Part shown: piece after piece, positions 55,175-64,000 of the stretch
How the letters are laid out: each line of letters opens with the position of its first letter
How positions within the stretch are numbered: the stretch's first letter is position 1
Source: Hygrophila difformis
Taxonomy: Eukaryota > Streptophyta > Magnoliopsida > Lamiales > Acanthaceae
DNA: 64,000 nt
Assembly: GCA_030278955.1 (NCBI GenBank)
Contig: JAOANR010000015.1
Span: forward strand, 35,434,487 to 35,498,486
Direction: 5' to 3'
Made by a program: the position numbers and the translations under genes
Notes under the pieces: generated by a model
Seen by the model: only the letters and a program-made list of their open reading frames with translations
What the model was told of the DNA's origin: nothing
Databases searched by the model: none

Positions 55175-57231
55175 CAAGTCCATTCTCCATTTATATCTCA
55201 GTAGGTATAATATATGAAGAATATAAGTCAGAATATTTCGCAGCTTATATTGATTCAGGATCAGGTATTTGCACGGCAAAACCAGGAGTTTTCCCTAGCG
55301 AAGCTATGGAATCATTACCCATTATTGCAGGAAGAGATTTTTTCCAAAAAATCTTAGTACTAAATAAGGGTATTCGACAAGCCAATATCATGATTGGAGG
55401 AGCATTTGGTACACCTTGGTATAAGGTAAAAACTCCTCCTATTTACTTTCATGACACAGGAGCGGATATTTTGTTAGGAAATAATTTTATACAATCCTTT
55501 ACAAAATATGTTCAAGATAACAAAAGAAATTTGTTAATATTTACCACAAGTTGTGGAAATGAGATACAGGTGTTGCGCAGGGAAAAGGCATTCAACAGGT
55601 TAATGCCTATATTATTTCGCAGCAAACGTGGTGATAATGATGCCAAACTAACCCATCCAAAAATGCAGGATAAAAGAAAGTTTGGTAAGGCTTTGTTGTC
55701 TTTTAGACAGCAAGGATTCGATGAAGCTTCTATTGAGGAAATTATAAACCTCAAAGAAGCAATGCAGGAAATGAAGTCATTAAATATAACTTCATTAGAC
55801 ATTGAGGGAGAAACTAAATTGTCCCTCGAAAATGTAAAAAGACTTATCCAGAGAAACTTTAACGAGGATCCTCTGGCATGGTGGGATAAAAACAAGATCG
55901 AAGCTACTCTACAGGTAAAAAAACAATATAAATATGAGTATGTTCGATACAAACCCATCCTAATGAATATGCAGGATAAGAAAGATATGCAACAAATTAT
56001 CAAGGAGCATATCGATCTTAAACTCATCGAGCCGGGAGTCTCAGCCTATAGTAGCCCTGGATTCTTGGTAAGAAACCACGGTGAAATAAAAAGAGGTAAA
56101 CCCAGGTTGGTAATAAACTATCAAGGTATTAATAAAATAATACAGTTTGATGGTTATTACATTCCGAGTAGAGAACACTTAATTGATTGCGTCAAAGGTG
56201 CTAAAGTGTTTTCTAAATTTGATTGCAAATCTGGTTTCTATCAGATTAAGATGGAGAATGAATCGAAGAAATTCACAGCATTCTCCACCCCACAAGGGCA
56301 ATATATTTGGAATGTTATGCCAATGGGGCTTTCTAATGCCCCTCAGATATTCCAAAGAAAGATGGATAATCTATTTAAGGATTATTTAGAGTTTATGTTC
56401 GTCTACATAGATGACATTCTGATTGCATCTCGAAATATTAAAGAACATATTAAACATCTTGAAATATTTTCAGATGCATGTCACAGGGAAGGTCTAGTTC
56501 TCTCCGAGAAAAAGGCCACTATCGCTGCTAACAAAATTGAATTCTTAGGAGTTCAAATTGATGAAGCAGGAATAGAGTTACAGGAACACATTGTGGACAA
56601 AATCCGCAATTTTCCTGATGTATTAAAAGACAAGAAACAACTTCAGAGTTTCTTAGGAGTTGTAAATTTTGCGGGAATGTTTATTAAAGACCTTGCAAAA
56701 TATAGAAAGGATTTTAGACCACTCCTCAAAGAGACTGAAAGCTCTAGATGGAAATGGGATGAAATCCATACCAAGAGAATTCGTGAACTAAAGCAAGTCT
56801 GCAATATCTTGCCAAAACTCGCGATACCTCAAGATGATGATGAGCTGGTAGTCTACACAGACGCCAATGATTTTCGATGGGCAGGAGTGCTCATGAGAAA
56901 AACAACTACGGGTCAAGAACCCTGTAGATACACAGGAGGGTTGTTCACTGAACAACAAGCCAAACTCTGGCACATTAATGAAAAGGAATTCTTTGCAGTA
57001 TGGAAAACATTTAAAAAATGGCCCTTGTTCTTACTTGCCAAGAAATTTGTATTAAAAGTTGATAATACTAATGTTAGAGCTTTTCTAAAAAATAAACTTG
57101 AATCAAAAATTGAAAAAGCTCGTATTATCAGATGGCAGGCTGAATGTCAATATTATACTTATGATATTGATGTTATAAAATCTCATGAAAATGTTCTTGC
57201 AGATTTCTTGACAAGAGATGGAAGCATTTGA
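55171..57231 (+). CDS. EVE ORF4: protease, reverse transcriptase, RNase H (686 aa)
   Basis: Viral replication polyprotein. The aspartic protease motif AYIDSGSG is at residues 25-32, and a second DTGADILLG stretch near 90-100 fits the flap or end of the domain. The RT follows (about 255-480) with LVINYQGINK, FDCKSGFYQI, MGLSNAPQIFQRKM and the catalytic YIDDIL near 411. RNase H (about 555-686) starts VVYTDANDFRWAGVLM, has the Glu of NEKEFFAVWK and ends ENVLADFLTRDG. No integrase is present, as expected. The frame is uninterrupted and overlaps the next ORF by 14 nt. Confidence 0.94.
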   Translation: MTSPFSIYISVGIIYEEYKSEYFAAYIDSGSGICTAKPGVFPSEAMESLPIIAGRDFFQKILVLNKGIRQANIMIGGAFGTPWYKVKTPPIYFHDTGADILLGNNFIQSFTKYVQDNKRNLLIFTTSCGNEIQVLRREKAFNRLMPILFRSKRGDNDAKLTHPKMQDKRKFGKALLSFRQQGFDEASIEEIINLKEAMQEMKSLNITSLDIEGETKLSLENVKRLIQRNFNEDPLAWWDKNKIEATLQVKKQYKYEYVRYKPILMNMQDKKDMQQIIKEHIDLKLIEPGVSAYSSPGFLVRNHGEIKRGKPRLVINYQGINKIIQFDGYYIPSREHLIDCVKGAKVFSKFDCKSGFYQIKMENESKKFTAFSTPQGQYIWNVMPMGLSNAPQIFQRKMDNLFKDYLEFMFVYIDDILIASRNIKEHIKHLEIFSDACHREGLVLSEKKATIAANKIEFLGVQIDEAGIELQEHIVDKIRNFPDVLKDKKQLQSFLGVVNFAGMFIKDLAKYRKDFRPLLKETESSRWKWDEIHTKRIRELKQVCNILPKLAIPQDDDELVVYTDANDFRWAGVLMRKTTTGQEPCRYTGGLFTEQQAKLWHINEKEFFAVWKTFKKWPLFLLAKKFVLKVDNTNVRAFLKNKLESKIEKARIIRWQAECQYYTYDIDVIKSHENVLADFLTRDGSI

Positions 57232-58510
57232 AGCTGATTCCATCATTACGAGATTCAGGCACCTCAGAGAAAACCTAGAGGAGCTATCAAAGCATTTTGG
57301 ACAGCTCGAAATCAATGCACGAGCAGCTGGCCAAATACAACAGAGCGATGTGGACATGGTCCGCAACAATATACGAACCTCCCATATAGCAATGACAGCA
57401 CTATGGGAAACAGTATTAGAGCCTATCAGGAAAGCGTCAGCCTCCCTGGCAAACAAAGAGAAAAGTGCCCAAAAAGCTAAAGTGGTCACATATGAAGAAG
57501 CAGACTCTAGTACTGCTTCAAAGGAACCATTGTCGGATACCGACAAAAATGTTGAGCAAGAGGAAAGTCACATTTCCGAAAGCTCAAGTCAACCCACAGC
57601 CTCTGGGGTAAAAGAGGAAGAAATTAACCTTAGGCCCATGACAGGCACCTCTAAGGTTAATTCAGAGGAAAAGGTCATATCTGCAGCCTGGCTGGATTAC
57701 CAAGGAAAATGGGAACAACTGGTTTCCAAAAAGGGAATTAACCCAAGCAAAACAGTAATTGAGACATCCGGGAGATACAACAGGGTCTGGATGCTCGAAG
57801 GATCGAAGCCAGAAGAAGTTCGAAAGTGGTATGACTTTGGAGCATTAGCATCTGTTCATACTACATCACCAGGGTTTCCGGAAATCGAAAAACTTCCGGG
57901 ATGGATAAGTAGCGCGGTGCATGAATCATGGCAAAACAACCCGCACCTGCAAAGAGGAGATATTCTGGAGCTTAAGTTCATTTCAGAAGCACCAGAGATA
58001 GTCGGAAAAGGTTCTTATCCGGTCTTCCAATTTATTAAATTACAGAGACCTGATATGATTGCCTTCAACAGAGTTAAGTCTATGGATGAGAAGGCACCAT
58101 TGGTATCTTCAATCAGCGAAGATGAAATCTCCACACGACGAGCATGGGGATTCTGGGTCTGTCTCACCGAGATGGAAAAGGTTAAATATCCGTTTAAAAT
58201 ATTCTCAAACAATTTAAATGGATCGTTCCTGGTTAATTCTTTAATAGGGAAAAGCACAGAGTTTGCGGAAACCTCCTTCGAAAAGAAGAGGTTATTCATC
58301 TGGGAAAACAAGTTGCCAGCAACCGAGTCTACCAGAAAAAAGGCATGCAACATGATGCATGTTGGCCAATGGGATCACCACATATGCCCATATTGTGCAG
58401 AACAGGAGAAACCCCTATTCGGTACAAAGATCCGGGTAACCCAGAAAAAATCCGGACCCGAACAAGACAAAGGGAAGAAACGTCCAAAAAACTTTCACAA
58501 GCCAAAGTGA
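57218..58510 (+). CDS. EVE ORF5: transactivator/inclusion-body-like protein (430 aa)
   Basis: The last ORF of the viral genome, in the place of the translational transactivator (TAV) of caulimoviruses, which lets ribosomes reinitiate on the polycistronic RNA. An N-terminal helical part (1-85) is followed by an acidic Ser/Thr/Glu-rich linker (about 90-150). A folded core (about 155-290) has AAWLDYQGKWEQLVS, GRYNRVWMLEG and a hydrophobic LQRGDILELKFI strand. Near the end a Cys-pair (HICPYCAEQE) precedes a Lys-rich tail. TAV proteins diverge fast, so the call rests on position and layout more than on motifs. The frame is intact. Confidence 0.7.
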   Translation: MEAFEADSIITRFRHLRENLEELSKHFGQLEINARAAGQIQQSDVDMVRNNIRTSHIAMTALWETVLEPIRKASASLANKEKSAQKAKVVTYEEADSSTASKEPLSDTDKNVEQEESHISESSSQPTASGVKEEEINLRPMTGTSKVNSEEKVISAAWLDYQGKWEQLVSKKGINPSKTVIETSGRYNRVWMLEGSKPEEVRKWYDFGALASVHTTSPGFPEIEKLPGWISSAVHESWQNNPHLQRGDILELKFISEAPEIVGKGSYPVFQFIKLQRPDMIAFNRVKSMDEKAPLVSSISEDEISTRRAWGFWVCLTEMEKVKYPFKIFSNNLNGSFLVNSLIGKSTEFAETSFEKKRLFIWENKLPATESTRKKACNMMHVGQWDHHICPYCAEQEKPLFGTKIRVTQKKSGPEQDKGKKRPKNFHKPK

Positions 58511-58691
58511 GATTAGCTGGATGTAAAAGAAAGAGAGGTGTCGGCAACACTCATAATTAAAAGCCGACAAAGAAGGGCAGAGTAGCTGGCAGAAAGTGGC
58601 CGACAAGAGAAGGTGGAGAGTTGAAAAAAAAGCCACCTAACGCAATAATTCCAAAAGGACAATAATGTAGCCGGTGGAAATTAAGGCCAAG
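58511..58691 (+). other. Short spacer between EVE ORF5 and promoter
   Basis: No long ORF. It contains repeated GCCGACAA and GGCCGACAAGAG words (58562, 58600). Probably viral. Confidence 0.5.
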
Positions 58692-58768
58692 TGACGAACG
58701 CAGTGACGTCACAAGGATTTAGAGGAAGATTGGAATCCGGGGTTGAAGTCCGCGGGCGCCTATAAATA
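58692..58768 (+). promoter_or_regulatory. EVE promoter: as-1-like element and TATA box
   Basis: Two TGACG motifs 12 bp apart start to start (58692 and 58704), the spacing of the as-1 element of the cauliflower mosaic virus 35S promoter. TATAAATA (58761-58768) follows about 55 bp later. Transcription should start near 58795 and produce the pregenomic RNA leader. Host TGA-type bZIP factors bind as-1 in known promoters; binding here is inferred. Confidence 0.8.
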
Positions 58769-58794
58769 AAGGAGTTTGAAGCAGATGGAAGGCA

Positions 58795-59236
58795 TCGAAA
58801 AATCCTCCCAACTCTTCAAAACATTTGTAATATTTCATTTCTGCAAATTTTCCTTTCTGTGTCTATAATAGTATGGGGAACATCCCCAAGAGTCTTGCTT
58901 CCTCCATGAGGAGCTAAGTGTTTGTCTTCTCCATTAGGAGAAATTATGTTTAAATAATATTTTCAATATTTCTTCAGTAAAATCCAGGCTTCATATATCT
59001 ATAATCTTCTAAAATTAGAATTAAACTCTTTTGCCCCAAACCTCGCTACGTCCTAAGGTAGGAAACGAAATAGGACTGTGCTGACTGTTGCTGAAGGAGC
59101 CCAGAGCTGGTGAACCATTGGCTGCGGTCGTGTGGTTGGAAGGAATCCGTAAAATCCCAGACGGAAGACCCGGCAACAAGGCGGTCAAACCCGAGGTATG
59201 AGGTTTTGTTTAATTTTTCTTACGGAAGCATGTTGG
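58795..59236 (+). other. EVE pregenomic leader with short ORF and hairpins
   Basis: A 14-codon ORF (58873-58917) begins at the hairpin GGGGAACATCCCC. It is followed by two small hairpins with CTCCATGAGGAG and TCTCCATTAGGAGA. Short leader ORFs next to stems are typical of caulimovirid leaders, where ribosomes bypass structure by shunting. An AATAAA lies at about 59259, just inside the right inverted repeat. Confidence 0.55.
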
Positions 59237-59477
59237 GCATTTGTTTGATATATGGATTAATAAAAATCACTATTTAAAGTTTTGGGGCTAAAATGAAATG
59301 GTTTGAAAGATTGGTGGTCAATTTAATATAAAAGAGAGTCAAGTGGAGGTTATTTTATACAAAAAGGACTAAATTGGACATTAAGGCAAAAGGTAGAGGA
59401 CTAATTGGGTATAAAAATAGATAAAGGACTGATTTGGCCAAAAAGGAAAGAAAAATGACTAATTGGGCATTTATTCC
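59237..59477 (-). repeat. Right inverted repeat of the viral unit
   Basis: Reverse complement relation to 51647-51906. On its own strand it reads GGAATAAATGCCCAATTAGTC at the outer end. Confidence 0.7.
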
Positions 59478-59487
59478 AATAGATATT
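59478..59487. repeat. Possible target duplication AATAGATATT, right
   Basis: Exact match to 51637-51646; a second CCAATAGATATT follows at once. Confidence 0.55.
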
Positions 59488-60053
59488 CCAATAGATATTC
59501 CAAAGATTATTTGCTCCAAATCCAAAAGTATAGTATATTCCTACGGATACACCGAATCTTGAAAAAAAAAATAATGGAAAAAATTAGGATTAAGCATAAG
59601 AAATCCATCTCGTGACAACAACCCAAATATTTGCTAGAAAATTAGGATTAACTCGTTCTGTTTTCCAATATTTGCTACGGACACACACCAGCTCAACATA
59701 TAATTTATTCTAGAAAAAATAATGTGTTAGCAACATCAACATCCGGCACCTAACGAACGAGTTTCACCATTTTCAAACGAGTTTGGATGATCGTCGAATT
59801 CACTATTCACCATGCACATGAGTTGAATGCACATCAGTTTTGCATTTATGAAAACAGTTATGAGATCCTTGTGAGGTGCAGATTTATCTTTTGAAGTGAT
59901 TTTGTTAATTGAATCAAGTCCACACGGCTAATTTTGAAGCAGTTCAATTTTTTTGGGTGTTTGGGATTTGGTTTTGATCCATCACACAAAACTGAATTGC
60001 TTCATCATTCAAATATAATTCTCTATCATACCTGCACTTACAGACCCTATACG
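59488..60053. other. Right flank of the viral unit, no gene seen
   Basis: AT-rich. Contains ATTCCAAAGATTATTTGCTCC, CCTACGGATACAC and ATCTTGAAAAAAAA, echoes of the left flank, and a third TTTGCTACGGACACAC near 59670. Confidence 0.5.
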
Positions 60054-60195
60054 CACTACTAGAAAAAAATCTGTATTTGGTAGCTAAAATTGTGGTAGCT
60101 AACGAATTTTGGTCGCTAACGAAATTCGGTCGCTAATCTCTTTAGCGATCGAATTTTACTATTTTTTTCGGTCACTAAAATAGAAATTTCTTGCG
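60054..60195 (+). mobile_element. CACTA-type transposon end, truncated
   Basis: Starts CACTACTAGAAAAAAATC, the usual terminus of plant CACTA elements and their MITEs. Subterminal words GGTCGCTAACGAA(A)TT are repeated and partly inverted (TTTAGCGATCGAATTTT). No matching inverted end was found, so it seems a fragment. Confidence 0.65.
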
Positions 60196-61238
60196 GTGAT
60201 CGGTCTGTACACCATCTCAATTGTTACAACACAATACTTTTTATATGCCCAATAATTTGAGGTTGCCAAAGTGAGTAGTATTTTTTTAAAAATATAGATT
60301 TCTATATAAAAAGAAATGGAGGGTTTTACATGATTGCAAAGTGATTATTTGATGTATCGAATAATTTTTATAATGTTTATAAAAGTGTCACTAGAAGTCT
60401 AGAACACTCTCTCGCATCACATTAATTCAGTCTCTCATCATGTCTACATGCGCTAGGAGTACTTAAGAAGATTGCTCCTCCAGGCCTCCACTTTAGTCAA
60501 CATTTAAAATTTTCTATTATTAATTAATGTGAATTTGTGATTACTACATGTTTCTTCGAATTCACTATATGTTTATTACCACAAATTTATTTAAGTGTCG
60601 GAACTCGGAATATATTGGGAATGTTTGGGAGTCAGCGGATTCACTAGCAGATAGCAGATTCGGAGAGAGAATTGTGAGAGAATATACTATTTCAATCCGC
60701 TATATGCTCCTAAATCTACTCACAACCAAACACACCCATTACAACCTGGGCATTTCCCTTCTTCCTTGTCATAGTTTCCTCTCTCTCTGTCTCTCAATTT
60801 TCTCTTTAACGTTGTAATGAACAAATTTACAACAAAAGAAAATTTAATTTATTTGTTTAGATTTATTAAAAGATCTACAATTTTTTTTTAATTGATTTTT
60901 ATTGTATTATGTACGTAGTAATTTATTTTTGTATGTTACTATTTAATAGAATCAACCTGAAAACTAAAGTTTATATTCTAAATATTTGCTCCAAAACCAA
61001 CAAAATCGGATCAAGTTCTATTCACATGCTAGAAAATTTAGGCAATTTTGTACTCCACCTCCAACATCTTCTTTTACGAAATTATTTATGTCAGATAAAA
61101 ATAATTGACAACTACAATCCCGTGAATCACCTAAAATCTGACCTATATAATTATAAGCAAGGACACTTATTTAAATTACCATGGGAAAGAATAAGATCAA
61201 TGAGATACTTTCTAACCTTGCCAAGTATAATCAAACAG

Positions 61239-61275
<37 letters not shown>

Positions 61276-61434
61276 GATGATTGTTGTTCCTAAAAGAAAA
61301 TTGCCAAAACTGCAAATAAACCTTACCAGATATGCTCCAACAATTGCCATATCACAAGCAATTTTGCACTAAGCTACCATAGTCACCTTAACAATAACTC
61401 CTATGTATATAATGCTGATAAGTGATAGTAAAGC
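60196..61434. other. AT-rich intergenic DNA
   Basis: No gene seen. An A-run of about 30 is at 61241-61271. Short ORFs at 60548 and 60909 have AT-driven composition (Ile, Asn, Lys, Tyr) and no coding signs. Confidence 0.5.
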
Positions 61435-61776
61435 ATGGCAATGAACAACACAGATACCAACATCAGTAAATGGGGAAAAGGATCAATTAGGGTTGAATTT
61501 GGTAGGCTTATAAATACGATGGAATCGAAAGTGAACAGCCGCAACGGGTATGGACACGTGGCACTGCCACGGGAGTTGATAGAGAAGCTGAAGAACGTGA
61601 AGAATTGGGAGGAGTGGCCGCGCCATTGGACTTATGACGAGGAACTTGTTACCATGTCTGCTCAATGCACCTTTTTCCCGAGTGGCTATGCTGCTGGCCG
61701 CGCTAGTGTTCATCCACAGTCGGAGGTTCATTCACCACCCAAATGCAACCGTGACCATGTTATTACTCCAAATTAG
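61435..61776 (+). CDS. Small protein of unknown function, paralogue of the 28.5-kb gene
   Basis: The 113-residue frame has the core YGHVALPRELIEKLKNVKNW, then EEWPRHWTYDEELVTMSA. This matches in order the core of the minus-strand protein at 28399-28641 (HVSLSYELIQNLQNITNW and NWTFDEEQMWWVA). The true start may be the in-frame ATG at 61520 (MESKVNSRNGYGHV), because the first 28 residues are unlike the paralogue and a TATAAATA lies in them (61512). The coding part has higher GC (CACGTGGCACTGCCACG) than its surroundings. The tail after the core (PPKCNRDHVITPN) is not shared. Function unknown. Confidence 0.65.
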   Translation: MAMNNTDTNISKWGKGSIRVEFGRLINTMESKVNSRNGYGHVALPRELIEKLKNVKNWEEWPRHWTYDEELVTMSAQCTFFPSGYAAGRASVHPQSEVHSPPKCNRDHVITPN

Positions 61777-62240
61777 AAAATTAGTATGTGTGATGGTAAT
61801 AATTGCATCTTCGAAGATTTCATATTTGTACTGTTCTATATTTTGTGTGTTTCTTTTCATTGATGTGCTTTAATTTTCACTAATTTCAAGTAAAGAGCAT
61901 AGAACATAGGTGTGTCATGATCCACATTTAGATAACTAAAGCATGAGTTTTGAACATGTAATGAAAATCCCCTTAAACGTGATGATCATTGTAACCAATG
62001 GTGTCCATGATCAGTCAATTGGTGCTGCACTCAACATTGTCCAATTAATTACACTTGGAAACAGCCTACGACTCAAGTCCTCGACTTTATTTCTTCATTC
62101 CGAATCCGAGTAGTGAAGAAAATACTAATATGGATAATATAACCAGAGCCCAAGGAGAGGTTCTCATTAAACAAGATAAATTGAGATGATGATGATCAAG
62201 AAACATGTTGCAGCACTTCATCCTCACAAGGCATCGATCG
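61777..62240. other. Shared 3' region between two convergent genes
   Basis: Lies between the small gene (+) and calreticulin (-). It holds both 3' UTRs. No other feature seen. Confidence 0.5.

Positions 62241-64000
<1,760 letters not shown>

Larger units (their letters stand above)
51907..59236 (+). mobile_element. Endogenous Caulimoviridae genome, near full length
   Basis: Order: tRNA-Met primer site, small ORF, capsid ORF with zinc knuckle, movement protein, protease-RT-RNase H, transactivator-like ORF, then promoter and leader. All five frames are uninterrupted and overlap or touch, as in plant pararetroviruses. There is no integrase, which fits this family. The linear order starts just before the primer site, where viral DNA carries its minus-strand discontinuity. 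The order capsid, movement, RT, transactivator recalls Cavemovirus or Solendovirus relatives; the genus is not settled from this reading. Confidence 0.88.
51647..59477. mobile_element. Inverted-repeat unit containing an endogenous pararetrovirus
   Basis: The left end (51647 to about 51906) and the right end (59477 back to about 59237) are imperfect inverted repeats. They start GGAATAAA(A/T)GCC and carry repeated CCAAAATAGTCCTTTAT-type words in both arms at matching places. They go on matching through TTTTATATT, CTTTCAAA, CATTT and AAAACTT-AAATA...TCCATAT. By eye they are about 65-75% alike with gaps. A possible 10-bp target duplication flanks them. Between the arms lies one linear viral genome. 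Confidence 0.72.

Noticed and set aside
61241..61271. Long A-run as the tail of another LINE or SINE
   Set aside because: No element sequence or target duplication recognised upstream of it.

Overview
The window is plant nuclear DNA, most likely from a eudicot. The evidence is GT-AG split genes (plastid biotin carboxyl carrier protein and calreticulin-3 with an HDEL end), AT-rich intergenic DNA, and dense plant-type transposons: L1-type LINEs with an RNase H tail, Ty3/gypsy elements, Stowaway-like MITEs, tRNA-derived SINEs, and Mutator-like, Helitron and CACTA ends. Species cannot be named from what I see.

Layout. 1-21250: an old plant LINE (LINE-A) is split by a 17.4-kb LTR retroelement (2378-19792, target duplication GTCGG). 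That element has 4.5-kb LTRs, a tRNA-Asp-type primer site and no recognisable pol. It carries one very long split reading frame that appears to have its own promoter, a strong start context and a 1.39-kb intron, now broken by two in-frame stops. 21251-23130: AT-rich DNA with a short tandem repeat between inverted palindrome-rich ends. 23495-25651: a complete seven-exon BCCP gene. 28399-28641: a small unknown gene (minus). 29745-36871: a Mutator-like element with about 300-bp inverted arms and a 10-bp target duplication, filled by a Stowaway MITE, an L1-type LINE (LINE-B, minus) and a SINE. 37816-39790: a decayed Helitron-like segment. 39946-48560: a Ty3/gypsy element (minus), internally deleted. 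51647-59477: a nearly full-length endogenous pararetrovirus (Caulimoviridae) with five long overlapping open frames, an initiator-Met tRNA primer site and a TATA/as-1-type promoter, lying between 240-260-bp imperfect inverted repeats. 61435-61776: a second small unknown gene, related to the one at 28.5 kb. 62241-64000: the 3' part of calreticulin-3 (minus).

The best candidates for something undescribed are two. The first is the pol-less LTR element: its internal promoter shares a CG-rich hairpin module and a telo-box with its own LTR promoter, and it drives a spliced unknown protein. The second is the pararetrovirus sitting inside a terminal-inverted-repeat unit. Both rest on reading by eye; no alignments or database searches were run.
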